Assembly: GCF_001458595.1 (NCBI RefSeq)
Contig: NZ_LN890327.1
Location: forward strand, 53,937 to 117,936
DNA: 64,000 bases
Reading direction: 5' to 3'
Origin: Clostridium neonatale
GTDB taxonomy: Bacteria > Bacillota > Clostridia > Clostridiales > Clostridiaceae
Shown here: in pieces, positions 8,252-17,294 of the stretch
Numbering within the stretch: the stretch's first letter is position 1
Layout: each line of letters starts with the position of its first letter
The notes under the pieces: model-generated
The model's input: only the letters and a program-made list of their open reading frames with translations
The model's database searches: none
Told to the model about the DNA's origin: nothing
Program-made: the position numbers and the translations under genes

Positions 8252-10015
8252 ATGATAAGCCTAAAAAAAACTTTTATGAACAAAAGTATTGGAGAAAAAT
8301 TGATAATATATTTTTTGGGAATCATATTAACTTTAACTCTTACTATAACATATTTTGGGAACTTAGCTTATAGAGAATCTATAAATAAATCACAAAATGA
8401 AAATACTAACCAAATAATAAAACAAATAAGTAATAACATAGATTTTTATGTAGAGAAATCTGAAAATATAATTAATTATATGTCAACAGATCCAAGAATA
8501 TTAAAGTTTCTTAATGACAATGAGAAAGAAAATCATAATATTGAGGATGAAGCATATAAATCAATTTATAGATTTACTAAATTTAATTCGGAAATAGCTG
8601 GAATTATGGTCGTTAATATGAATGGTGGATATATAAGTGATGTCATGAATAAGGTATCTAGAGATTCATTAACTAATGAAGAATGGTATAAAACGTCAAT
8701 TGAAGATCCGGAAAATATACATATATATACTAAGCCAATTGGTAGAAATATAAATAATATTTTTAAATATTCAGCAGATGAAGTTTTTTCAATGTCAAAA
8801 GCAGTAATAGACTACGAAACTAAAGAAATTATAGGTGTAATATTAATAGATATTAAGTTAGATGTCATAAAGAATGTTATTGAGAATTCAAAACCTGGGA
8901 TAGCAGGTTTCGTATTTATAGTAGATAAAGATAGTGAAATAGTATATACCCCTGTAAATGATATTGTCTATAGAATTAAAGAAGAGTGGATAAAAGATAT
9001 TAGTAATGAAATAATAACTAAAAAAATTAAAGGTGAAAATTATCAGCTGACTAAAAATACATCTCAATATACAGGATGGGAAACAGTTGGTGTATTTCCA
9101 GAAAAGGAAAGCTTAAAAGTTATAAAAAGTATAACTATGATATCATTTGCTATAGGCGGAATAGCATTAATATTCTCTACTATTTTAGCTATTGTATTTA
9201 CAAATAGCATAGCTAATCCAATTTATAAATTAAAAAGTCTTATGAGACAAGCACAAAATGGAGATTTAGATGTATATTTTAATAGAAAATATAATGATGA
9301 AATAGGCGATCTTGGAGATTCTTTCAATAGTATGGTAAAAGAAATAAAAAATCTTTTAAGATTAATTAAGATAGAAGAAACTAAAAAAAGAAAAGCAGAA
9401 ATGAATGTACTTCAGGCTCAAATAAAACCACATTTTATGTACAATACACTGGATACTATAAGATGGATGGCAGAAGAAAAAGAAGAAAATGATATAGTTG
9501 AAATAATAGAATCATTTACTAATTTGCTTAGAATAAGTCTAAGCAAAGGTAAAGAAATTATAACAATTAATGATGAATTGAATCATATTACAAGTTATCT
9601 AAGAATTCAAAAAATTAGATATGAGGAGAAATTAGACTATGAGATACATTTTGATAAAGAAATTCTGAAATATAAAGTCATAAAATTGATATTACAGCCG
9701 TTAATTGAAAATGCTATTTATCATGGAATAAAGGAAAAACGAGGAAATGGGAAAGTTGTAGTAATTGCTGAGAAGAGTGAGGATATGATATACTTTTCAG
9801 TTTGCGATAATGGCAAAGGAATAGATGAAAGAAAGCTAAAGGCAATAAACGATATGCTTGAATCTGGAAATATAAAAGATGATCAACTTGGATATGGTAT
9901 CTTTAATGTAAATGAAAGAATAAAGTTAATGTATGGGAAAGAATATGGAGTAACGTTTAAAAGTATCTTTGGAGAAGGAACAATGGTTGAAATTAAACAT
10001 CCAATAATTGAATAA
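8252..10015 (+). CDS. YesM-family sensor histidine kinase with extracellular sensor domain
   Basis: A 587-residue membrane kinase. TM1 lies at about 16-38, an extracellular dCache-like sensor at ~40-290, TM2 at ~295-317 and HAMP at ~318-371. The His_kinase domain has phospho-acceptor H394 (QIKPHFMYNTLDTIRWMAE), followed by a GHKL ATPase with N-box LQPLIENAIYHG and G-boxes DNGKGI and LGYGIFNV. The ATG at 8252 follows GGAGGAAGAG; an in-frame ATG 30 bases upstream has no ribosome site. YesM/LytS kinases partner with YesN regulators. The only YesN regulator in the window is at 323, and the sugar operon lies between them, so they are a likely pair. Inference: extracellular sugar, perhaps through the anchored binding protein at 1523, sets kinase activity. 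Confidence 0.88.
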   Translation: MISLKKTFMNKSIGEKLIIYFLGIILTLTLTITYFGNLAYRESINKSQNENTNQIIKQISNNIDFYVEKSENIINYMSTDPRILKFLNDNEKENHNIEDEAYKSIYRFTKFNSEIAGIMVVNMNGGYISDVMNKVSRDSLTNEEWYKTSIEDPENIHIYTKPIGRNINNIFKYSADEVFSMSKAVIDYETKEIIGVILIDIKLDVIKNVIENSKPGIAGFVFIVDKDSEIVYTPVNDIVYRIKEEWIKDISNEIITKKIKGENYQLTKNTSQYTGWETVGVFPEKESLKVIKSITMISFAIGGIALIFSTILAIVFTNSIANPIYKLKSLMRQAQNGDLDVYFNRKYNDEIGDLGDSFNSMVKEIKNLLRLIKIEETKKRKAEMNVLQAQIKPHFMYNTLDTIRWMAEEKEENDIVEIIESFTNLLRISLSKGKEIITINDELNHITSYLRIQKIRYEEKLDYEIHFDKEILKYKVIKLILQPLIENAIYHGIKEKRGNGKVVVIAEKSEDMIYFSVCDNGKGIDERKLKAINDMLESGNIKDDQLGYGIFNVNERIKLMYGKEYGVTFKSIFGEGTMVEIKHPIIE

Positions 10016-10055
10016 CATATATTTTAATAAAGTTCTTTTTATGATTATTATTAAA

Positions 10056-10064
10056 TGCTATAAT
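10056..10064 (+). promoter_or_regulatory. Extended -10 promoter before tdk
   Basis: TGCTATAAT gives a perfect TATAAT (10059-10064) with an upstream TG. The -35 region is T-rich without a good hexamer. It sits 35 bases before the tdk ATG. Confidence 0.45.
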
Positions 10065-10099
10065 CGAGTATGAAAAGTAAATAAGGAGCGAACGACTAG

Positions 10100-10684
10100 A
10101 TGAGTAAATTATATTTCAGATATGGTGCTATGAATTCAGGAAAATCAACGCATCTAATGCAGGTAGCGTATAATTATGAAGAACGTGGGATGAAAGTTCT
10201 AATAATAAAACCTATGGTAGATAAAAAAGGTGGTGACACGCTTGTTTCTAGATTAGGTGTAGGAAGAAAAGTAGATTTATTGTTAGATGAAAATGATAAT
10301 GTACTTGATATAATTAAGGAAAGATTAAATGCGAATAAAAAAATAGATTGTATATTAGTAGATGAAGTTCAATTTTTAAAAGAAGCTCAAATAGATGAGC
10401 TATTTGAAATCGCTGTTACTTTAAATATTCCGATAATATGTTATGGACTAAGAACAGATTTTAAAAGAAATGGATTCGAAGGAAGTACAAGACTTTTACT
10501 TATAGCACATAGTATAGAAGAAATGAAGACTATATGTGCATGTGGTAAAAAAGCTATTTTTAATGGAAGAAAAATAAACAATAAATTTGTATTTGAAGGT
10601 GAACAAATTGCCATTGATGAACAAAATGATGTTAATTACGAATCGCTATGTGGAGAGTGCTACTACAAATATAAGTTACAATAA
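10100..10684 (+). CDS. tdk: Thymidine kinase
   Basis: A 194-residue type II (TK1-like) thymidine kinase that phosphorylates thymidine with ATP in the pyrimidine salvage pathway. Residues 9-17 are the P-loop GAMNSGKST. D-E-V-Q-F (about 94-98) supplies the Walker B and catalytic Glu. YGLRTDF and the lasso region follow. Zinc cysteines appear as C-x-C near residue 153 and C-x-x-C near 184. Length is usual for the family. AAGGAG lies ahead of the ATG. It is probably transcribed with the DUF1385-PrmC gene 25 bases downstream. Confidence 0.95.
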   Translation: MSKLYFRYGAMNSGKSTHLMQVAYNYEERGMKVLIIKPMVDKKGGDTLVSRLGVGRKVDLLLDENDNVLDIIKERLNANKKIDCILVDEVQFLKEAQIDELFEIAVTLNIPIICYGLRTDFKRNGFEGSTRLLLIAHSIEEMKTICACGKKAIFNGRKINNKFVFEGEQIAIDEQNDVNYESLCGECYYKYKLQ

Positions 10685-10709
10685 ATAATGTGAAAGTAGT
10701 GATGAATTT

Positions 10710-12488
10710 ATGAAAAGATGTGATGTTGGAGGTCAGGCGGTAATAGAAGGCGTAATGATGAGAGGTAATAAAGGCCTTGCAACTGCTGTTAGAACTCCAA
10801 AAGGAAAAATTGAAATAGATATGAAAAATGCAAAACCATTAACGAAAAAGTATAAAATACTAGGGTTACCACTTGTTAGAGGTTTCTTTTCACTTATAGA
10901 TTCTATGAAAATTGGAATGGATTGCTTAAATTATTCGGCTTCATTTTTTGAAGATGATGAAGATGAAGAGCCATCAAAATTTGAAAAGTGGTTAGATGAT
11001 AAATTAGGTGATAAAGCAAATGATTTTATAATGGGCGTGACAATGATTATTTCATTTGTGTTCGCGATAGGACTGTTTATGTTACTTCCAACAGGAATTG
11101 CTTCATTATTTAAGTTTACAGGAGTATCTAATATTGGACTGCACTTTATAGAGGCATGTATAAGAATAATACTATTGCTTGGATATATGTTTCTTATAAG
11201 TAAAATGAAAGATATTTATAGAGTGTTTCAGTATCATGGCGCAGAACATAAAACTATTTTTTGTTATGAGGCAATGGAAGAATTGACAGTAGAGAATGTT
11301 AAAAAGCAGCCAAGGCTGCATCCAAGATGTGGAACCAACTTCATGTTTTTGATTATGATTGTAAGTATTTTAATTTTTTCATTAACAGGATGGGGGAGTC
11401 TTTTAGAAAGATTATTATTAAGAATAATTTTAATTCCAGTTGTTACAGGCGTAAGTTATGAATTAATAAGATTTCTAGGAAGAAATAATGGGAATTTAGC
11501 TAAAATCATAGCTTATCCAGGGTTAAAGCTTCAATTATTGACAACTAAGGAACCGGATGATAGTCAAATTGAAGTCGCAATTGCAGCTCTAAAAGCAGCT
11601 GAAGGAATTAAAGATCCTGAAAAAACTATCGAAAAGCTAATAACTTATGGAACTAATATTTTAAAAGAAGAAAAAATAGACACAGCGAGATTGGATACTG
11701 AATTATTACTTGGATACGTAATCGAAAAAGACAGATTATATTTAATAACTCATAAAGAAGAGAATGTATCTAAAGATAAAGAAGAAAAGTTTATGGAATT
11801 AATTGAACAACGCAAAAATAGGAAACCTATAAAATATATTTTGAAGAAATGTGATTTTATGGGGCTTGATTTTTATGTTGAAGAAGGTGTTCTGATTCCA
11901 AGAGGAGATACAGAAATTTTAGTAGATGAAGTTCTTAAGCTTATACCAGAAGATTCAAATATGAATGTTTGTGATTTATGCTGTGGATCAGGAGCAATTG
12001 GTATATCATTAGCGCACAATAGAAAAAGTATATTTGTTGATTTAGTAGATTACTATGATATTCCTGAGAAAGTAACTTTAATTAATATAAAGAATAACAA
12101 TGTAGAAAATTCAGCAAAGTTTATTAAAAGTGATTTGTTAGATGAAGCAATAAAAGATAACAAGACTTATGATGTGATAGTTTCTAATCCACCATACATA
12201 GAAGAACATGAAATAGAAAATCTTATGGATGATGTAAAAAAATATGAGCCACACACTGCTTTAAGTGGTGGTAAGGATGGTTTGGATTTTTATAAGAAGA
12301 TAGTAAAGCAAAGTAAGGATGTATTAAAGGAAAATGGAATATTAGCTTTTGAAATAGGTTATAATCAAGGTAATGAAGTAAAATCGTTAATGATAGAAAA
12401 CAATTTTAAAGATGTTAAAATTATTAAAGATTTTGCAGGTTTAGACAGAATTGTAATTGGAACGTCAATTAATACTAGAGTTGATTGA
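10710..12488 (+). CDS. prmC: DUF1385 membrane protein fused to PrmC release-factor glutamine methyltransferase
   Basis: A single 592-residue frame joins two proteins. Residues 1-~300 are a DUF1385 (YqhQ-like) domain: GGQAVIEGVMMRG at the N terminus, two or more membrane helices, YHGAEHKTIFCYE and HPRCGTNF. Residues ~305-592 are PrmC/HemK: Rossmann motif VCDLCCGSGAIGISLA and the catalytic NPPY (SNPPYIEEHE). PrmC uses SAM to methylate the Gln of the GGQ motif in RF1 and RF2. The RF1 gene follows directly (12550) and RF2 is at 44716. No stop or frame break separates the halves, so the fusion looks real. The ribosome site is weak (GTAGTGATG). DUF1385 function is unknown. Confidence 0.9.
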   Translation: MKRCDVGGQAVIEGVMMRGNKGLATAVRTPKGKIEIDMKNAKPLTKKYKILGLPLVRGFFSLIDSMKIGMDCLNYSASFFEDDEDEEPSKFEKWLDDKLGDKANDFIMGVTMIISFVFAIGLFMLLPTGIASLFKFTGVSNIGLHFIEACIRIILLLGYMFLISKMKDIYRVFQYHGAEHKTIFCYEAMEELTVENVKKQPRLHPRCGTNFMFLIMIVSILIFSLTGWGSLLERLLLRIILIPVVTGVSYELIRFLGRNNGNLAKIIAYPGLKLQLLTTKEPDDSQIEVAIAALKAAEGIKDPEKTIEKLITYGTNILKEEKIDTARLDTELLLGYVIEKDRLYLITHKEENVSKDKEEKFMELIEQRKNRKPIKYILKKCDFMGLDFYVEEGVLIPRGDTEILVDEVLKLIPEDSNMNVCDLCCGSGAIGISLAHNRKSIFVDLVDYYDIPEKVTLINIKNNNVENSAKFIKSDLLDEAIKDNKTYDVIVSNPPYIEEHEIENLMDDVKKYEPHTALSGGKDGLDFYKKIVKQSKDVLKENGILAFEIGYNQGNEVKSLMIENNFKDVKIIKDFAGLDRIVIGTSINTRVD

Positions 12489-12514
12489 TAAAGATATAGT
12501 GTTTGTGATATAAT
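12485..12514 (+). promoter_or_regulatory. Promoter of prfA, overlapping the end of the PrmC fusion gene
   Basis: TTGATA (12485-12490), an 18-base spacer and a perfect TATAAT (12509-12514) precede the prfA ATG at 12550. The -35 box overlaps the stop codon of the upstream gene. Confidence 0.6.
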
Positions 12515-12549
12515 ATATAAATGCTAAAATTAGAGTACGGAGTGATTAC

Positions 12550-13632
12550 ATGTTATTAGATAAGTTAGAATTTATAGAAAATAAATATGACGAACTATCA
12601 GTTAAAATCAGTGATCCATCAATAATGCAAAACCAAAATGAATGGAGAAAGCTTTGTAAAGAGCATGCTGATTTAGAAGTAATAGTTAATAGTTATAGAG
12701 AATATAAAAAAGTTACACAAGATTTACAAGATAATAAGGAAATGCTTTCTATGGAAAGTGATAAAGAGATGAGAGAGATGTTAAATGAAGAAATCTCATC
12801 ACTTACAGCTAGAGAGGCAGAACTTGAAAGAGAAATTCAAATATTATTATTACCAAAAGACCCTAATGATGAAAAGAATGTTTTTGTTGAAATTAGAGGT
12901 GGTGCTGGTGGAGAAGAAGCAGCATTATTTGCATATAATTTATTTAGAATGTTTACAAGATATGCAGAAAATCAAAGATGGGCAGTAGAAATAATGAGTT
13001 TAAATGAAACTGATCTTGGTGGTTTTAAAGAAGTTGTATTCATGGTAAAAGGTAATGGAGCATATTCAAAACTTAAGTATGAAAGTGGAGTTCATAGAGT
13101 ACAAAGAGTTCCAGATACAGAATCAAGCGGTAGAATACACACTTCAACAGCTACAGTGGCTGTACTTCCAGAAGTTGATGATGTTGAAATCGAAATTAAT
13201 GATAAGGATATTAGAATAGATGTATTTAGAGCATCAGGTAATGGTGGACAATGCGTTAATACTACAGATTCAGCAGTTAGAATTACGCATTTACCAAGCG
13301 GTCTTGTAGTATCGTGCCAAGATGAAAAATCACAATTAAAAAATAAAGAAAAAGCAATGAAGGTCTTAAAAGCTAGATTGTATGAACAAGCTGAAAGAGA
13401 AAGAGCAGACGGAATTGCTGAAGATAGAAAGAGCCAAGTAGGTACAGGGGATAGAAGTGAAAGAATAAGAACTTACAATTATCCTCAAGGAAGAGTTACT
13501 GACCATAGAATAGGATTAACTCTATATAAATTGGAATCATTCCTAGATGGAGATATGGATGAAATGATAAATGCTCTTATAACAGCAGATCAAGCAGAAA
13601 AAATGAAACTTATGGGTAATACAGAAGCTTAA
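12550..13632 (+). CDS. prfA: Peptide chain release factor 1
   Basis: A 360-residue class I release factor that recognises UAA and UAG. The codon-reading motif is P-x-T, here P-D-T within [18 protein letters not shown]. The peptidyl hydrolysis motif is GGQ ([18 protein letters not shown]), the Gln being the target of PrmC encoded directly upstream. Family length is normal. It has its own promoter at 12485 and a GTACGGAGTG ribosome site. Confidence 0.97.
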   Translation: MLLDKLEFIENKYDELSVKISDPSIMQNQNEWRKLCKEHADLEVIVNSYREYKKVTQDLQDNKEMLSMESDKEMREMLNEEISSLTAREAELEREIQILLLPKDPNDEKNVFVEIRGGAGGEEAALFAYNLFRMFTRYAENQRWAVEIMSLNETDLGGFKEVVFMVKGNGAYSKLKYESGVHRVQRVPDTESSGRIHTSTATVAVLPEVDDVEIEINDKDIRIDVFRASGNGGQCVNTTDSAVRITHLPSGLVVSCQDEKSQLKNKEKAMKVLKARLYEQAERERADGIAEDRKSQVGTGDRSERIRTYNYPQGRVTDHRIGLTLYKLESFLDGDMDEMINALITADQAEKMKLMGNTEA

Positions 13633-13643
13633 TAAATTAAAAG

Positions 13644-13692
13644 GGGATTGTAACAAAATAATTAACTTAATGTTAGATTTTGATACAGTCCC
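13644..13692 (+). terminator. Hairpin after prfA
   Basis: A 15-16 bp stem with one bulge (GGGATTGTA-A-CAAAAT at 13644-13659 with ATTTTG-A-TACAGTCCC at 13677-13692, one G-U pair) lies just after the prfA stop. A second small hairpin (CCCATTTTAATGGG) overlaps its end. There is no long T-run, so efficiency is uncertain. Confidence 0.5.
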
Positions 13693-13738
13693 ATTTTAAT
13701 GGGCAATGGTTTGAATTATAGTGCTTTAGGGGGATTGT

Positions 13739-14326
13739 ATGGATATATATAAGGCGATAAAGCTAGAAAAAAAGCGACTTAAGATATTTTTGATTCTTAT
13801 GTTTATGATAGCATTAATTCTTCCAATAATTTTAATATTCACTAATTTATTCACTTTATTTTATATATCATACCTAATTATAATTGAAATATTAATATGC
13901 ATGTCAATTATAATTAAGTTCAATTATTATAAGGTTGAATATAGATGTGTGAATAATAGGCTGATGTTTAAAACTGGAATTTTAACCAAAGAAAATTTGC
14001 TTATGTGTGATAAAGTTTGGTTAGTACATACTAATAACTGTGATTATGATTTAGAGATTATTATAATTACAAATGTTGTTTTTAAAAATAAATACTTAAG
14101 ACCGGTTGAAGAAAATTTCTTAAGAAGGTATCCACAAATAAAACCGTATTACAAAAAGATAAAAGAAAAAAATCCAGATAAAAAATATTATTTTCAAGTT
14201 ATAAAAAGAGGTGGACTGAAAAAATACTTATTATTAGATTCAATATATAGAAATTGTGTTAAAGCAGTTTATACTGATGAAAGTATACAAAATATAAAGA
14301 TCGCGAGAGGTCAAATGATAGTGTAA
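13739..14326 (+). CDS. Small membrane protein of unknown function
   Basis: A 195-residue protein I do not recognise. Two adjacent hydrophobic helices at about residues 17-40 and 43-62 (LILMFMIALILPIILIF and YISYLIIIEILICMSII) are followed by a basic, probably cytoplasmic domain of ~130 residues rich in Lys and Tyr. The plan resembles small PH-like membrane proteins, without a diagnostic motif. AGGGGG lies shortly before the ATG. It sits between prfA and ywlC; the 20-base gap to ywlC suggests co-transcription. Confidence 0.7.
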   Translation: MDIYKAIKLEKKRLKIFLILMFMIALILPIILIFTNLFTLFYISYLIIIEILICMSIIIKFNYYKVEYRCVNNRLMFKTGILTKENLLMCDKVWLVHTNNCDYDLEIIIITNVVFKNKYLRPVEENFLRRYPQIKPYYKKIKEKNPDKKYYFQVIKRGGLKKYLLLDSIYRNCVKAVYTDESIQNIKIARGQMIV

Positions 14327-14346
14327 ACTAGAAAGAAGGTAGGATT

Positions 14347-15396
14347 TTGAAAACTAAAATTAGTATGATAAAAAATGCTAGTGAAGATGAAAAAGAAATA
14401 CAAGAGGCAGCAGAAATAATAAAAAATGGTGGAACAGTAGTATTTCCAACTGAAACAGTTTATGGTTTAGGCGCTGATGGATTAAATTCAGAAGCAGTAA
14501 AAAAGATATTTGAAGCCAAGGGAAGACCTCAAGATAATCCGCTTATTATACATGTATCATCAAAAGATCTTAACTTATATGCTGAAGAAGTACCACAAAT
14601 TGCAAATAAGCTTGTAGAAAAGTTTTGGCCGGGTCCACTAACAATAATATTAAAAAAGAAAGATATTGTACCAAATGAAACAAGTGCAAGTTTAGATTCA
14701 ATAGGAATTAGAATGCCTAATAATGAAATTGCATTAAAACTAATAGAATTAAGTGAGACTACAATTGCTGCACCGTCTGCTAATATAAGTGGAAGACCAA
14801 GCCCAACAGATCTTCAAAGGTGTGTTGAAGATCTTGATGGAAAAGTAGATTGTATATTAGGAGGAGAGCAAAGTGATATAGGAGTGGAATCAACTATAGT
14901 TGATTGTACAGTTAATCCACCTTTAGTTTTGCGTCCAGGTGGAGTTACACTAGAAATGCTTAGAGAAATAGATCCTAATATAAATATAGACCCTGCAATA
15001 ATGAAGAAGCCAGAACCTAATTTAAAGCCAAAGGCTCCAGGAATGAAATATAGACATTATGCTCCAAAAGCTAAAGTTACAATAGTTTCTGGAAATAAAA
15101 AGAATACTATTGAAAAGATAAAAGAAATGGTACATTATAATATAGAGAAGAAGAAAAAGGTTTGCATATTAACAGTAGATGAAAATGAAAAAGAATATAG
15201 TGAAGGAATCAAAATTTCTTTGGGAAGTTTAAATGACTTATCTACTGTAGCGAGAAATTTATTTGAAACATTAAGAAAATGTGATGATATTGGCGCGGAT
15301 GTTGTTTTTGCAGAAAGTTTTGAACAAAAAGGTGTAGGAATCGCTATAATGAATAGACTAAATAAAGCAGCAGGATTTGATATTGTAGAGGTATAA
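14347..15396 (+). CDS. ywlC: Threonylcarbamoyl-AMP synthase (Sua5/YwlC)
   Basis: A 349-residue two-domain protein that makes threonylcarbamoyl-AMP from threonine, bicarbonate and ATP for the t6A37 modification of ANN-decoding tRNAs. The YrdC domain (about 15-205) has GGTVVFPTETVYGLGADG, KGRPQDNPLIIH, GIRMPN and APSANISGRPSPT. A linker (KPKAPGMKYRHYAPKA) leads to the C-terminal Sua5 domain. Length matches B. subtilis YwlC. The start is a TTG at 14347 after an A/G-rich ribosome site; the next ATG (14365) would remove part of the conserved N terminus. In Bacillus, ywlC is also in the prfA-rpiB-upp neighbourhood. Confidence 0.93.
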   Translation: MKTKISMIKNASEDEKEIQEAAEIIKNGGTVVFPTETVYGLGADGLNSEAVKKIFEAKGRPQDNPLIIHVSSKDLNLYAEEVPQIANKLVEKFWPGPLTIILKKKDIVPNETSASLDSIGIRMPNNEIALKLIELSETTIAAPSANISGRPSPTDLQRCVEDLDGKVDCILGGEQSDIGVESTIVDCTVNPPLVLRPGGVTLEMLREIDPNINIDPAIMKKPEPNLKPKAPGMKYRHYAPKAKVTIVSGNKKNTIEKIKEMVHYNIEKKKKVCILTVDENEKEYSEGIKISLGSLNDLSTVARNLFETLRKCDDIGADVVFAESFEQKGVGIAIMNRLNKAAGFDIVEV

Positions 15397-15414
15397 TTAT
15401 TAACGTTAGTAAAA

Positions 15415-15463
15415 TTTAATTATCAATGTATTAAAAATCACTATAGTCCCCATTGATAATTAA
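15415..15463. repeat. Inverted repeat between ywlC and rpiB
   Basis: A 13-bp near-perfect inverted repeat (TTAATTATCAATG at 15416-15428 and CATTGATAATTAA at 15451-15463) with a 22-nt loop. There is no T-run. Similar AATTATCAATT-type sequences recur in other gaps of this window (18470, 18650), so it may belong to a dispersed intergenic repeat. Confidence 0.5.
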
Positions 15464-15499
15464 TAAATTATAATTAAAATATTTTTGGAGGTAGGAGTT

Positions 15500-15949
15500 A
15501 TGAAAATAGCTATAGGATGTGACCACGGTGCTTTTAGATTAAAAAATGAAATCATAGAGTTTTTAAACAGTGAAAATTACGAAGTTAAAGACTTTGGAAC
15601 ATATTCTGAAGAGTCTTGTGATTATCCAGACATTGCACTTCCAGTTGCAGAAGCAGTTGTAAATAAGGAATATGACTTTGGTATATTAGTATGTGGAACA
15701 GGAATAGGTATTGGTATTGCAGCTAATAAGGTTCCAGGAGTAAGAGCAGCCCTATGTTCAGATACTTTTAGTGCACATGCTACTAGAGAACATAATAATG
15801 CAAATATATTAACTATGGGACAGAGAGTTGTTGGAACAGGTCTTGCATTAGATATAGTTAAAACATTTTTAAATACGGAATTTGAAGGTGAAAGACATCA
15901 AAAAAGAATTGATAAGATATCAGAAATTGAGAAAAAATACTCAAAATAA
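15500..15949 (+). CDS. rpiB: Ribose-5-phosphate isomerase B
   Basis: A 149-residue RpiB/LacAB-family isomerase interconverting ribose-5-phosphate and ribulose-5-phosphate in the pentose phosphate pathway. Motifs are IGCDHGAF (residues 5-12), DFGTYSEESCDYPD, and the active-site loop CGTGIGIGIAANK with its catalytic Cys, then HNNANILTMGQRVVG. The ATG at 15500 is preferred over one 15 bases upstream because GGAGGTAGGAG lies between them. Length is typical. It is followed at 47 bases by upp. Confidence 0.95.
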   Translation: MKIAIGCDHGAFRLKNEIIEFLNSENYEVKDFGTYSEESCDYPDIALPVAEAVVNKEYDFGILVCGTGIGIGIAANKVPGVRAALCSDTFSAHATREHNNANILTMGQRVVGTGLALDIVKTFLNTEFEGERHQKRIDKISEIEKKYSK

Positions 15950-15996
15950 CAAAAGCTAAATAAAAAATGATTTAATGAAAGTTGGAGGAATATAAA

Positions 15997-16626
15997 ATGA
16001 GCAAAGTTACAGAGATAAATCATCCATTAATATTACACAAACTATCTATTTTAAGAAGTGAAAAAACAGGTTCTAAAGAATTTAGAAAGTTAGTAGAAGA
16101 AATTTCTATGTTAATGGCTTATGAAGTTACAAGAGATTTAAGTATGGAAGAAGTAGAAGTAAAAACTCCTATTTGTACAACAAAGTGCAAAGTATTAGCA
16201 GGAAAGAAGATGGCTGTAGTTCCGATACTAAGAGCTGGTCTTGGAATGGTAGATGGAGTTGTAAATATAATTCCAGCAGCTAAAATAGGCCATATTGGAT
16301 TATATAGAGATGAAGAAACACTTCAACCAGTTGAATATTTCTGCAAATTACCACAAGATATTGCTGAAAGAGATGTATTAGTAGTAGATCCAATGCTAGC
16401 AACTGGCGGATCATCAATAGATGCAATAACTATGTTAAAGAAAAGAGGAGCTAAGAGTTTAAAATTAATGTGCTTAGTAGGAGCTCCAGAAGGAATAGAG
16501 GCAGTAAAAGAAGCTCATCCAGATGTGGATATTTTCTTAGCATCAATAGATGAAAAATTAAATGAACATGGATATATAGTGCCAGGACTTGGAGATGCTG
16601 GTGATAGATTGTTTGGAACTAAATAA
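15997..16626 (+). CDS. upp: Uracil phosphoribosyltransferase
   Basis: A 209-residue UPRTase that converts uracil and PRPP to UMP in pyrimidine salvage. The PRPP-binding loop [14 protein letters not shown] is present, with the N-terminal [16 protein letters not shown] and the uracil-binding end [19 protein letters not shown]. Full length. The ATG at 15997 follows GGAGGAATATAAA. It lies between rpiB and a deoxycytidylate deaminase-like gene, a pyrimidine salvage cluster. Confidence 0.97.
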   Translation: MSKVTEINHPLILHKLSILRSEKTGSKEFRKLVEEISMLMAYEVTRDLSMEEVEVKTPICTTKCKVLAGKKMAVVPILRAGLGMVDGVVNIIPAAKIGHIGLYRDEETLQPVEYFCKLPQDIAERDVLVVDPMLATGGSSIDAITMLKKRGAKSLKLMCLVGAPEGIEAVKEAHPDVDIFLASIDEKLNEHGYIVPGLGDAGDRLFGTK

Positions 16627-16646
16627 TAATATTTAGGAGAAATGAT

Positions 16647-17141
16647 ATGGAGAGACGCGATAAGCATAACTATTACTTAGATATATCTGAAACAGTTTTA
16701 GAAAGAGGAACTTGTTTGAGGAGAAATTATGGTTCTATCATAGTAAAAAATGATGAAATAATTTCTACAGGATATACAGGGGCACCTAGAGGAAGAAAAA
16801 ATTGCATAGATTTAAATTTATGTATAAGAGAAAAGCTTAATGTACCTAGAGGAAAACAATATGAACTTTGTAGAAGTGTACATAGTGAGGCAAATGCAAT
16901 TATCAGCGCTTCAAGAAGAGATATGATAGGCGCAACTTTATATCTAGTAGGTAAAGATGCTAAAACTGGAGAGTATGTTGAAAATGCAAATTCATGTTCA
17001 ATGTGCAAAAGACTTATAGTAAATTCTGGAATAAAGAATATAATTATAAGAGATAGTAAAGATAAATTCAGGGAAATAAATGTTGAAGAATGGATTGAAA
17101 ATGATGATTCTCTTGAAATTATGAAGGAAGCTGGATATTAA
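16647..17141 (+). CDS. Deoxycytidylate deaminase-like protein (ComEB family)
   Basis: A 164-residue zinc-dependent deaminase. The zinc site is H-S-E-A-N (~residue 77) with the catalytic Glu, and C-S-M-C (~114-117) with two zinc cysteines. The N-terminal GSIIVKNDEIISTGYTGAPRG is typical of dCMP deaminases, which convert dCMP to dUMP for dTMP synthesis; B. subtilis ComEB belongs to this family. It starts 21 bases after upp with a TAGGAGAAATG start context and is probably in the same operon. Confidence 0.87.
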   Translation: MERRDKHNYYLDISETVLERGTCLRRNYGSIIVKNDEIISTGYTGAPRGRKNCIDLNLCIREKLNVPRGKQYELCRSVHSEANAIISASRRDMIGATLYLVGKDAKTGEYVENANSCSMCKRLIVNSGIKNIIIRDSKDKFREINVEEWIENDDSLEIMKEAGY

Positions 17142-17159
17142 AAGAACATATTAAGAAAA

Positions 17160-17197
17160 CCCGATTGGTGATATTTTGCCAATCGGGATTCTTTTAG
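17160..17197 (+). terminator. Terminator of the rpiB-upp-deaminase operon
   Basis: A perfect 9-bp stem (CCCGATTGG at 17160-17168 with CCAATCGGG at 17179-17187), a 10-nt loop, then ATTCTTTTAG. Confidence 0.8.
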
Positions 17198-17294
17198 TGT
17201 ATAATACCAATATGGAATGAAATTTTTATACAATATAAGGATAAATAAGTATTTAAAGTCTTGTAGCTGTGTTCAATGAAATGGAGGAAACAGA

